From Hymenobacter latericoloratus (GTDB taxonomy: Bacteria; Bacteroidota; Bacteroidia; Cytophagales; Hymenobacteraceae), in assembly GCF_014199535.1 (NCBI RefSeq), contig NZ_JACHNV010000002.1, positions 434,001 to 498,000 on the forward strand: DNA of 64,000 nucleotides, written 5' to 3'. Positions 26,391-33,512 of this stretch are shown piece by piece. Within the stretch, counting starts at the first letter, position 1. Each line of letters opens with the position of its first letter. The notes under the pieces were generated by a model that was not told the origin of the DNA, did not search any database, and saw only the letters and a list, made by a program, of their open reading frames with translations. Both the position numbers and the translations under genes were made by a program.

Positions 26391-29024
26391 ATGCTTTATT
26401 ACCTAATTATCGGAGCATTGCTCCTGTTATTGATAGTTTTTTGGCAGCACGCCAGGCAGGCAAAGCGGCAGCGTAGTACCATGGCGCTGCGCCTGCGCCT
26501 AGAAGAAGTTGAGCAGGCCGAGCGGGCCTTTCGGCATTACCTAGTCCCAGAAGCAGGCTATTTCAGGCACTACGTCCTGCACACCTGGCAGGGACAGTAC
26601 GAGGAACTGAAACAAGCCGTAGAAGCGGGTCAGTATCTAAAAACCGACTTGTCAGCAACTGAAAAAGGGCTGCTAACGGCGTTTGTGAGCTACTACGCCG
26701 ATGGGGAAGCAATGCGGGCGAAGTTCAATCAGGGCTTTGTGGCCCGGGAGCTGGCACGGTATGATGCCCTGTTCAGCCGGGTGGAGGGTCGCAGCTTGGA
26801 TGAGCAGCAGCGCAAGGCCATCGTCAGCGACGAGGACAATAATCTGGTGGTAGCGGGGGCTGGCTCAGGTAAAACAACGACCATTGTGGGCAAGGTGCAG
26901 TATGTGCTGGACAGGTACCGCGTGGCTCCTGAGCGGATTCTGCTGATTTCGTTTACCAATAAATCGGCGGCGACGCTGGCCGAGCGGATAGGTATTGCTG
27001 GCATCGAGCCGCGTACCTTTCATAAGTTCGGTAAGGACATTATTACGGCCGTGGAAGGGCGGCAGCCCTCGTTGTACGACGAAAACCAACTTAACACGTT
27101 TATAGCCGGGGCGCTGCAGGACCTGCTCCGACAACCGGCCTATGCCGAACTGGTTATCGACTTCTTTCTGCGCCAACTCAAGCCCCAGAAACCCAACGAG
27201 GCATTTCGGAGCCGGGGCGAGTACATTCAGTTCCTGCGGGACTTTGGGATGCAACCCTACCGGGCTACGAAGCAGGAAGCCAATGGCCGGGTGACCTACC
27301 AGCGGGAAGCGGTGAAGAGCGCGGAGGAGTGTCACATTGCCAACTTTCTGTACCTGAACAATATCGAATACTATTACGAAGCCCCCTACGAGCACCCCAC
27401 AGCCACCGCGCACTACGCGCAGTGGAAGCCCGACTTCACCATTGTACAGGATGGAAAGCGGGTGTACCTAGAACACTTCGGGGTGGACAAGAATGGCAAC
27501 GTGCCGGCCTTCTTTGCCAAGTCGGGCCAGAGCGTATTAGAAGCTAGGACCCGGTACTGGGAGAAGATTGAGTGGGCCCGCCAGACCAGTCGGAAACACG
27601 GGACGATGCTGCTTGAGACCTATAGCTACCAGCACAGTGAGCATCGGCTCACAGAAGCATTGCGGAAGCAATTAGAGGAGTACGGTATTCGGCTGCGGCC
27701 CAAGACCGCCGCCGAGGTTTGGGAAATCCTAAGCACGGTGGCGGAGGATGAAGTAGGCTCCTTTCAGACGCTGTTGCGCACGTTTTTACTACATCTAAAA
27801 TCCAGCAACAGCACCGTGGAGCAGGTGCGGGCGCGCAACGAGCGGGTGCCCGCAGTACATGAGCGGGAGCGAAACCGACACTTCCTGGCCATAATAGAGC
27901 CGTTGGTAGAACGCTATGCCCAAGAGCTGGCGCGGCGAGAGGAAATTGACTTCAACGACCTGATTAACCGAGCCACGGACTATGTGCGCACCGGCCGGTA
28001 TGGACGGAGTTTCGATTACATTATCATTGATGAATTTCAGGATATTTCGCAGGGACGGGCTCAGCTAATTCGTTCCCTGACTGAACGGCACCCGGCCACC
28101 AAGCTGTTTTGCGTGGGCGACGACTGGCAGTCGATTTACCGCTTCGCTGGCAGCGACCTGGCCTTGTTCACGAACTTTGGGCAGCACTTTGGCCATAGCC
28201 TGCTTTCGCGCATTGAAACGACTTACCGTTTTCACGAACCGCTACTGGGCCAGTCGAGCACCTTTATTACCCGCAACCCTAGCCAAACACCCAAGCATTT
28301 GCGCAGTGGGCTGCCAGGCCGACGGACCCAGCTGCGGGTGGTAGCCACTCCGGCGGGCCAGCAAGACGATACAGTGACGCTGGTGGAGCTGCTGGAGGAG
28401 CTGATTGCTACTGTGTCGAACCTAGCCCACAAAGAGCTTCTGCTGCTGGGGCGCTACTCTTTTGACTTCCGCCGCATCCGCAACACTATGCGGGTCTTCC
28501 GGGTGGATGCAACGCGGTCAACGCTCTATTACGATTACACAGACGCGGCCGGGAGGCCCCAAACGCTGCAGCTACCCTTCCTGACGGTGCACAAGTCGAA
28601 GGGATTGGAAGCGGATATTGTGGTGGTGCTGAACTGCAACACCGGGCGGCGGGGCTTTCCCTCGGAAATGGCCGATGACCCAGTGTTAGGTCTAGTGCTA
28701 AGCACCGCCGACCAATTTGCCAACGGAGAGGAGCGGCGACTGTTTTACGTAGCTTTGACCCGAGCCAAGGAGCAAGTCTTTCTGTTATCGGACCCAACGT
28801 CCAAATCGAAGTTTGTGCTAGAGCTGGAAGGCCAGGGGAGCCCGGCGTCGGGCTCGTCGGTCGGGCGCCGTTGCCCGGCGTGCCAGACCACGGAACTGGT
28901 TCTGAAGACCGGCGTCAGTGCCAAGGGCAAGCCCTGGAGCTTCTACGGCTGCCCGAATTTTGCTTATGGCTGCGACTACCAAGAGTGGGTAAAGCCTGTG
29001 GCGAAGGAAATACATGTGAATTGA
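26391..29024 (+). CDS. UvrD/HelD-type helicase with N-terminal membrane helix and C-terminal zinc ribbon
   Basis: Superfamily 1A helicase, 877 residues from ATG 26391. An N-terminal membrane helix (YYLIIGALLLLLIVFW) covers residues 3-18. Walker A VVAGAGSGKTTT is near 155; DEFQD, GDDWQSIYRFAG, TVHKSKGLEADIVV and FYVALTRAKEQ follow in order, as in DNA helicase IV. An insertion (about 320-430) contains WKPDFTIVQDGKRVYLEHFG, which looks like a PD-(D/E)xK nuclease fold. The C-terminus CPACQTTELVLKTG ... FYGCPNFAYGC is a topoisomerase-type zinc ribbon. It lies 137 bases after mcrC; linkage to McrBC or to an independent defence role is unproven. Confidence 0.85.
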   Translation: MLYYLIIGALLLLLIVFWQHARQAKRQRSTMALRLRLEEVEQAERAFRHYLVPEAGYFRHYVLHTWQGQYEELKQAVEAGQYLKTDLSATEKGLLTAFVSYYADGEAMRAKFNQGFVARELARYDALFSRVEGRSLDEQQRKAIVSDEDNNLVVAGAGSGKTTTIVGKVQYVLDRYRVAPERILLISFTNKSAATLAERIGIAGIEPRTFHKFGKDIITAVEGRQPSLYDENQLNTFIAGALQDLLRQPAYAELVIDFFLRQLKPQKPNEAFRSRGEYIQFLRDFGMQPYRATKQEANGRVTYQREAVKSAEECHIANFLYLNNIEYYYEAPYEHPTATAHYAQWKPDFTIVQDGKRVYLEHFGVDKNGNVPAFFAKSGQSVLEARTRYWEKIEWARQTSRKHGTMLLETYSYQHSEHRLTEALRKQLEEYGIRLRPKTAAEVWEILSTVAEDEVGSFQTLLRTFLLHLKSSNSTVEQVRARNERVPAVHERERNRHFLAIIEPLVERYAQELARREEIDFNDLINRATDYVRTGRYGRSFDYIIIDEFQDISQGRAQLIRSLTERHPATKLFCVGDDWQSIYRFAGSDLALFTNFGQHFGHSLLSRIETTYRFHEPLLGQSSTFITRNPSQTPKHLRSGLPGRRTQLRVVATPAGQQDDTVTLVELLEELIATVSNLAHKELLLLGRYSFDFRRIRNTMRVFRVDATRSTLYYDYTDAAGRPQTLQLPFLTVHKSKGLEADIVVVLNCNTGRRGFPSEMADDPVLGLVLSTADQFANGEERRLFYVALTRAKEQVFLLSDPTSKSKFVLELEGQGSPASGSSVGRRCPACQTTELVLKTGVSAKGKPWSFYGCPNFAYGCDYQEWVKPVAKEIHVN

Positions 29025-29027
29025 GAG

Positions 29028-29798
29028 TCAGGCGGCGGGGTTGGGACGGTATTTCTCCGCCAAGCGGCGGTCTTCGGCGCGGTGGCGGGCGTCGATGAGC
29101 TGTTGGGCTTCGGGGCTGGGTTGCCAGTCGGGGCGGGGGCGGCGCTGGGCGGCGGCGTGGGTTTCGTCGCGCAGCTGCTGGGCTTGGTCGGGCGGGAGGA
29201 GGCCGCGCTTCTCTTTGAGGTTGATTAGGGTGAGGCGCTGGCGCAGGTGCTCGACGTTGGGGTGGTCGGGCGGGAGCTGGCGGCCGATGCCGGCCAGTAG
29301 GTGCGGGGCGGCTTGCTGTAGGCGGCCCACGGCGTTCTGCTCGGCGCTGGTGCTGCGGGCCTTCTGGTCGAGGTGGCGCTGTTCGAGGAAAGTGGCTTTG
29401 CGCTCGAAATAGGCGCGGAGCAGGCCGTAGATGGTGGCGGGGTCGAGAGCTTGGTAGAAGATGGTACCACCGGTGCGGGCCTGTTTGAGGGCCAGCACGA
29501 TGTCGCGCAGGGAGTCGTGGGAGTAGGTTTGGAGCAGGGTGTCGGCCAGGTCCAGGACGTCGGCGGGGGTGGGCTTGTCGGGTACGCGCACGGAGTCGAC
29601 GAAGGCGCGGAGGATGACGGCCAGCAGTTTGCGGATTTCGTCCTCGCCGTACTGGCGGCTGAGCTGGAAGAGCTTGGGCGCGGCGGCAGCCTGCTCGAGG
29701 GTAAGGCCGGCGCTGAGCTGGGCGACGAGGATAGCCGTGGCCTCGGAGGTGGGTTGGCTAACCAGGACGCCGAGGGTAGAATTGCTCGTAAAGCGCAT
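29028..29798 (-). CDS. Small helical protein downstream of the initiator-like gene
   Basis: 256-residue soluble protein from ATG 29798 (MRFTSNSTLGVLVSQP), overlapping the 3' end of the initiator-like gene by 41 bases. The core pattern (LRDIVLALKQARTGG...YQALDPATIYGLLRAYFERKATFLEQR) recalls short proteins that follow replication genes in Bacteroidota phages and integrated elements, but I cannot name the family with certainty. The C-terminus is charged and Arg/Gln-rich. By position it could be a helicase loader or replication accessory factor, analogous to lambda P after lambda O; this is inference. Confidence 0.6.
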   Translation of the reverse strand: MRFTSNSTLGVLVSQPTSEATAILVAQLSAGLTLEQAAAAPKLFQLSRQYGEDEIRKLLAVILRAFVDSVRVPDKPTPADVLDLADTLLQTYSHDSLRDIVLALKQARTGGTIFYQALDPATIYGLLRAYFERKATFLEQRHLDQKARSTSAEQNAVGRLQQAAPHLLAGIGRQLPPDHPNVEHLRQRLTLINLKEKRGLLPPDQAQQLRDETHAAAQRRPRPDWQPSPEAQQLIDARHRAEDRRLAEKYRPNPAA

Positions 29799-30825
29799 CA
29801 ATTGTGCTGCCGGGTTGGGGCCCGCCGGGGCCGGCAGGTGTCCCGTGGGGCGGGGTTGGGGGAGCGAGTTTGAGGCGGTTGTCATGGGCGTCGTTGAGCA
29901 TGAAGCGCTGGGCGGTGGCCAGCCAGTCGCGGCGGCGGGGCGGCTCGCCGGTTTTTCGGTCGCGCCAGAGGCGCACTTTCTCGTGGTAGAGGCGCAGGTC
30001 GGCCAGGGCGTAATCGGTGCCCTCGAAGGCCAGGATGAACTTCTCCACGTCGGCGTACTCGGACTCGGCAAAGGTGATTTCCGGGCGCGTCGGCCGGCCG
30101 GGGCGGGGGGTAGCCGCGGCCTGGCGGATGGTGGCCGTGTGGGCGCCCCGGCCATGGGGGCGGGCGGAATCGGCGAGCGGGGTATCCTCCAGCAGAATTT
30201 CCACCGCTGAAAGCTCGTCGTCCACGGCCGCCGCGACTGGCTGACCTATTTTTTTTTCGGGGTGCGGCGCCTCACTACGACCGAAGGGAGTAGGTTTTGT
30301 AGTGGAGTGTTTACTACTACCTCCTGTTTTCCTATATAAGGAGTGTGGGGGCACTTCTGGCCCCGATGCGGGCGGCATGAGGGGCAGTACTGCCCGGGCT
30401 GGTTCGAGCATTTGTGCCCCCGATGCGTCAGGAGTAGCGGAGGCAGAACTGGCCCCAGTGGTGGGCAGCGCGGGCACTTCTGCCCCCGATGAGAGCGGGG
30501 CATGGGAGGCAGATTCGCTCCCGATGCTTGGGGTGGCAGAGAGGTCGGCTAGCCGGCAGGTGCTGAGTTGGTAGCGGGTGTGGCTGGGCTGGTAGGTGAG
30601 CAGTTGCCAAGCGGTAAGGTCGCGCAGGGCAGCGCGGTAGGTTTTCTCGTTGCCGATGTGGGCGGCCCGCATCAGGGCGGCGTGGTCGAGGGGTAGGTCG
30701 GCGGGGAAACGGGCGGCGTTCCACTCGAAGAACAGGGCCCAATACAGGCTGACGTGGTGCGGGGTGGCCGCGGACTGAGCGGCCAGCTGCTGGTGGGCGG
30801 CGCGGGTGTGCTGGACGTAATTCAT
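29758..30825 (-). CDS. Winged-helix replication-initiator-like protein containing an internal repeat array
   Basis: 355-residue protein. Residues 1-100 (LYWALFFEWNAARFPADLPL ... NEKTYRAALRDLTAWQLL) look like the N-terminal winged helix of phage replisome organisers. Residues about 100-190 are a Ser/Pro/Ala-rich linker with repeated SG(A/P)EVP, encoded by iteron-like DNA repeats. The C-terminal domain (about 245-335, FAESEYADVEKFILAFEGTDYA ...) is compact and charged. An 11-base-scale A-run (A9 on this strand at 30249-30257) encodes the Lys-Lys of the second linker. Its start overlaps the 199-aa gene stop by 4 bases. Layout matches lambda O, where the origin is inside the initiator gene. The replication role is inferred, not proven. 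Confidence 0.6.
   Translation of the reverse strand: MNYVQHTRAAHQQLAAQSAATPHHVSLYWALFFEWNAARFPADLPLDHAALMRAAHIGNEKTYRAALRDLTAWQLLTYQPSHTRYQLSTCRLADLSATPSIGSESASHAPLSSGAEVPALPTTGASSASATPDASGAQMLEPARAVLPLMPPASGPEVPPHSLYRKTGGSSKHSTTKPTPFGRSEAPHPEKKIGQPVAAAVDDELSAVEILLEDTPLADSARPHGRGAHTATIRQAAATPRPGRPTRPEITFAESEYADVEKFILAFEGTDYALADLRLYHEKVRLWRDRKTGEPPRRRDWLATAQRFMLNDAHDNRLKLAPPTPPHGTPAGPGGPQPGSTIDALYEQFYPRRPG
30348..30526. repeat. Iteron-like repeats inside the initiator-like gene
   Basis: About six related 21-bp units start at 30348, 30381, 30405, 30440, 30471 and 30506. The three best (30348, 30405, 30471) end in CCCCGATG and share GGGCACTTCTG or a close variant; those at 30348 and 30471 differ at only two positions. 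Several units contain GGGCA and TGCCC half-sites. The lower-coordinate flank (30246-30347) is less GC-rich and contains ctatataagg and a T9 run. The best units use the same codons (TCG GGG GCA/CCA GAA GTG CCC on the gene strand), suggesting DNA-level constraint or recent duplication. A replication origin is the preferred reading. Confidence 0.6.
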
Positions 30826-31421
30826 GCATGGGCCGGCACGGGAATCAGGGGAATGAGGGCGGAGCCAGGCTCAGCGGTCGGCTCGAAGAGGTCGAGCTGG
30901 CGGTACTCGGTGCACTTGCCGCGCAGGGCGGCTTCCACTTCGGTAAGAGCTGCGTCGAGGGCAGTTTCCAGCAGGCCGGCGTAGGCGTAAGCGGGCTGTT
31001 CGTCGTCGAAGGAGACGTAGGGGCTGGTGAGGTTGAGGACCTTGCCGCCGGCGAGCTGGCGTTGGCCGATGAGGGTGACGCCCCGGCCCCCGTTGCCGAC
31101 GCTGAAGCCGGTGAGGGTGAAGGCCTCGAAATGGGGTGGGAGGGTACCGGTGTCGTCGTCGGGCCAGTAGGTGGCGGTTTCGGTTAGCTGCTCGGTGAGC
31201 AGGCAGAGGTGGGGGACGAGCTGGGAGAGCCAGTGGAGGAGGTCGGGGTGAACCTGTTCCTGGGCGGCCAGGGTAAAGGCGCGGGGTGGGGCGTCGTCGG
31301 TGCGCTGCTCGGTGAATTCGCAGGTAAGCTGCTGATTTTTGACGCGGGCTTTCTGGATGCGGATGATGGAGCGCGGGGCGGGCGCGTCGGGGCCGACGAT
31401 GGGCAGTAAGGGCGTAGTCAT
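30822..31421 (-). CDS. Unknown protein with beta-clamp-binding motif
   Basis: 199-residue soluble protein of no recognised family. Near its C-terminus (residues 175-179) it has QLDLF, an exact match to the consensus QL(S/D)LF pentapeptide by which polymerases, repair enzymes and some phage proteins bind the beta sliding clamp; it is followed by a flexible Pro-rich tail, where such motifs usually sit. ATGA overlaps join it to the HTH gene upstream (31418-31421) and the initiator-like gene downstream (30822-30825). This placement supports a role in element replication, such as recruiting or hijacking the host clamp. Confidence 0.6.
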   Translation of the reverse strand: MTTPLLPIVGPDAPAPRSIIRIQKARVKNQQLTCEFTEQRTDDAPPRAFTLAAQEQVHPDLLHWLSQLVPHLCLLTEQLTETATYWPDDDTGTLPPHFEAFTLTGFSVGNGGRGVTLIGQRQLAGGKVLNLTSPYVSFDDEQPAYAYAGLLETALDAALTEVEAALRGKCTEYRQLDLFEPTAEPGSALIPLIPVPAHA

Positions 31422-31756
31422 TGGGCAGTGGAATCGGATGAATTAGGGGAAGATGGCGGTAGGGGACCGGGCCGGAAGGAGGTGCGGAAGTAGCGGCGCG
31501 GGTACTGGTCGAGGGCGGAGCGACGAAAGCCCCAATCCTTTTCATTGAGCCGGACGCCCTGGATGCGGCCGACTCGCCGGGCCCGGCGAAGGGCCTCCTC
31601 GCTGAGGCCGATGTAGGCGGCGGCCTGGCGGGTGGTCAGTACCTCGTCGGGCGGGGTGGAAGGGGCGAGAAGCTGGGCGAGGGTCGCGCCTAAGCGGGCC
31701 ACTTCGGCGTGGAGCGTATGCCACTCGGCTTCGGAAACAAGCACTACAAGCTGCAT
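31418..31756 (-). CDS. Xis/AlpA-type helix-turn-helix protein (paralog 1)
   Basis: 112-residue protein. The N-terminal helix (LVVLVSEAEWHTLHAEVARL) is followed by a MerR-superfamily HTH of excisionase type (LTTRQAAAYIGLSEEALRRARRVGRIQGVRLNEKDWGFRR, residues about 40-85). It is a clear paralog of the neighbouring 102-aa protein, sharing VxxxEAEW-like N-termini and the R(L/I)NEK(D/E)WGF segment. Such proteins bind near attachment sites to drive excision or activate element operons. Coupled to the 199-aa gene by ATGA overlap. Confidence 0.72.
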   Translation of the reverse strand: MQLVVLVSEAEWHTLHAEVARLGATLAQLLAPSTPPDEVLTTRQAAAYIGLSEEALRRARRVGRIQGVRLNEKDWGFRRSALDQYPRRYFRTSFRPGPLPPSSPNSSDSTAQ

Positions 31757-31820
31757 GGGATTGGACGTGAAGGGTTAAACCATATCCAATAGACAAGCCG
31801 GTAGCGGTAGTAGCTCTACT

Positions 31821-32129
31821 TCAGGCGGCTTGGGAAGGCGCTGCCGCGTCGAGGTAGCGCACGTAGCGGTTTTGGTAGCGCTTCAGCTCGGAGCGGTAGA
31901 AGCCCCACTCTTTCTCGTTGATGCGCACGCCTTTGAGGCGGCCCTGGCGGCGGGCTTTGCGGATGTTCTCGGGCTTCATGCCGAGAAAGGCCGCGGCCTC
32001 GCGGACGCAGAGCACCGCGTCGGGCTCGGGGGCGGAGGTGGTGCGCTGCTGCTCGGCGGATTCGAGCTTTTCGAGGCGGCCTAGAATCTGGCGCCACTCG
32101 GGTTCGGGGATGAGGACGACGGTTTGCAT
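31821..32129 (-). CDS. Xis/AlpA-type helix-turn-helix protein (paralog 2)
   Basis: 102-residue protein with a short N-terminal helix (VVLIPEPEWRQILGRLEKLE) and an HTH of the excisionase/AlpA type (LCVREAAAFLGMKPENIRKARRQGRLKGVRINEKEWGFYRSELKRY). Its start codon overlaps the stop of the Cro-like gene by one base (TGATG). 64 bases separate it from paralog 1. Two such paralogs side by side may divide the roles of excision and transcription control; which is which is unknown. Confidence 0.72.
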   Translation of the reverse strand: MQTVVLIPEPEWRQILGRLEKLESAEQQRTTSAPEPDAVLCVREAAAFLGMKPENIRKARRQGRLKGVRINEKEWGFYRSELKRYQNRYVRYLDAAAPSQAA

Positions 32130-32389
32130 CAGGCGTTGTGGATTAGGCGGGCGGCGCGTTCCCGCACTTGCCGGCGACGTTCAAACTCGGCTTCGGCCGT
32201 TTCGAGAAAGGCCTCAATCAGCTCGCGGCGGTTGCTGCGGCCGTCGAGGGCCTGGTACATGGCGGAGCGGCTGACCTTAAGGCCACGCTCCGCCAGTAAG
32301 GCAATGGTGTCGCGGACGACGGTGTTGCCGGTGCCCAACCGCTGCAGGATTTGCTGGAACTCGGTGGGCTCATTAGTATTTTGTTCCAT
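32129..32389 (-). CDS. Cro-like small DNA-binding protein
   Basis: 86 residues from ATG 32389 (MEQNTNEPTEFQQIL). The segment VVRDTIALLAERGLKVSRSAMYQALDGRSNRRELIEAF has the size and helix pattern of a helix-turn-helix. It is transcribed away from the S24 repressor gene across a 102-bp region full of GTGCTAA half-sites, which is the classical cI/cro layout. It heads the minus-strand replication operon. An upstream extension of the frame (to 32596) runs into the repressor gene and is rejected. Confidence 0.65.
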   Translation of the reverse strand: MEQNTNEPTEFQQILQRLGTGNTVVRDTIALLAERGLKVSRSAMYQALDGRSNRRELIEAFLETAEAEFERRRQVRERAARLIHNA

Positions 32390-32491
32390 GAATTTGTGTA
32401 TTTTGGTGTATAAGTGATGTTTGTTCACTACCTTAGCACACAAACATAAAAATCTTTGAGTGCTAATAATACACTCAAGTGCTAAAAAATT
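32390..32491. promoter_or_regulatory. Operator/promoter region between Cro-like and S24 repressor genes
   Basis: A/T-rich divergent region with at least three copies of the half-site GTGCTAA: inverted at 32433-32439 (TTAGCAC), direct at 32460-32466 and 32479-32485. GAGTG (32458-32462) and CACTC (32472-32476) form an additional short inverted repeat, centred close to the repressor start at 32492. These are good candidates for repressor/Cro operators that control the lysogenic switch of the element. Promoter boxes were not pinned down. Confidence 0.55.
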
Positions 32492-33421
32492 ATGGAACAC
32501 TCCTCTGCTGCCCCTGCCGCCACACCTGTCAGCGTATCGGACCGTATTCAGCAATTGCTGGATTATTACGGCCTGAACGTCAATAAAGCCACTCAAAAAC
32601 TGGGCTACAGCACCACCAGCAAGCTGTACAAGATTTTGAAGGGCGCCGAGCCGAGTTATCCTACTTTGGTAGATTTTCTGGCTATGTGGCCGGAGGTATC
32701 GGCGGAGTGGTTGTTGATGGGGCGCGGCGGTATGTTCGGAGAAAAGGCCACGGATGCTGCGCCTTCGGCGCCTAAACGGAAGGAGGCAGATGCCATGTCA
32801 ACTTCGCAAGCATTGGCCAATGGACTGCGGGTGCTGGCGGTAACGGTGGATAAGGTGGGCAACGACAACACCATCCTGATTCCGGCGCGGGCGCAGGCGG
32901 GCTATACCCGCTCGTACAACGAGGCAGCGTACCTGGAGCAGATGCGGCCCTACCAGATTCCGGGCTTCGAGCACGGCTCGTACCGGGCGTTTGAGGTGAA
33001 TGGGGACAGTATGGAGCCGACCATCAACCACCGGGATATTGTGGTGTGTAGCTACGTGGACCGGTGGGACCTGCTGAAACCGGGGGAGATTTACGTGGTA
33101 GTCACCCACGAAAACATCCTGCTCAAGCGGATTCCGCGCCGGGTAACGGACCGTAAAGGCATGGTGGATTTGCTATCGGATAACTCAACGGTGAAACCCT
33201 ACGACCTGCCGGCGGCGGATATTACGCAGATCTGGATGGTGCTGGGGTACATCTCGACCTACATTCCGAGTCAGCCGGACGTGACGGCGGAGCGGCTGTG
33301 GGAGGTGATTGAGTTGCTGGGCCACGACCGGGGCGAGGTGAAACGCTACCTGCAGGAAAACTCGGCGGGCGTGGGAGCTAGCTCTTACGACAAGAATGAG
33401 GCCCGGCCGCTGAATATTTGA
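32492..33421 (+). CDS. Phage-type repressor: HTH plus S24 (LexA/CI-like) peptidase
   Basis: 309-residue repressor. An N-terminal HTH region (residues about 12-75, RIQQLLDYYGLNVNKATQKLG...LYKILKG) is followed by a linker and a LexA/CI-type S24 domain with nucleophile Ser in GDSMEP near residue 172 and the catalytic Lys in ENILLKRI near 210. Such repressors cleave themselves with RecA after DNA damage, so induction by the SOS response is expected. The usual Ala-Gly cleavage site may be AQAGYTRSY near 134-136 (inference). The gene is divergent from the Cro-like gene and convergent with the integrase, with a terminator between. Confidence 0.85.
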   Translation: MEHSSAAPAATPVSVSDRIQQLLDYYGLNVNKATQKLGYSTTSKLYKILKGAEPSYPTLVDFLAMWPEVSAEWLLMGRGGMFGEKATDAAPSAPKRKEADAMSTSQALANGLRVLAVTVDKVGNDNTILIPARAQAGYTRSYNEAAYLEQMRPYQIPGFEHGSYRAFEVNGDSMEPTINHRDIVVCSYVDRWDLLKPGEIYVVVTHENILLKRIPRRVTDRKGMVDLLSDNSTVKPYDLPAADITQIWMVLGYISTYIPSQPDVTAERLWEVIELLGHDRGEVKRYLQENSAGVGASSYDKNEARPLNI

Positions 33422-33461
33422 GAAGGAGGTAGTATAGTACTGTAGCCTAACTGCATAAGAA

Positions 33462-33493
33462 AAGCCCCGCTAACCTGGTAGTTGGCGGGGCTT
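33462..33493. terminator. Bidirectional terminator between repressor and integrase
   Basis: AAGCCCCGC (33462-33470) pairs perfectly with GCGGGGCTT (33485-33493) over a 14-nt loop, with A-rich and T-containing flanks. It lies between the convergent repressor and integrase genes. Confidence 0.75.
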
Positions 33494-33512
33494 GTCTGTG
33501 AGGGAATGAGAT

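Noticed and set aside
30246..30503. Minus-strand frame encoding repeated HRGQKCP
   Set aside because: It is the same iteron-like DNA read in another frame of the same strand; the initiator-like frame is longer and has conserved flanking domains.
30348..30526. CRISPR array
   Set aside because: Units are divergent, spacing is irregular (24-35 bp) and too short for spacers, the array lies in a coding frame and no cas genes are near.
32129..32596. 155-codon version of the Cro-like gene
   Set aside because: The upstream part crosses the operator region and the start of the divergent repressor; ATG 32389 is better.
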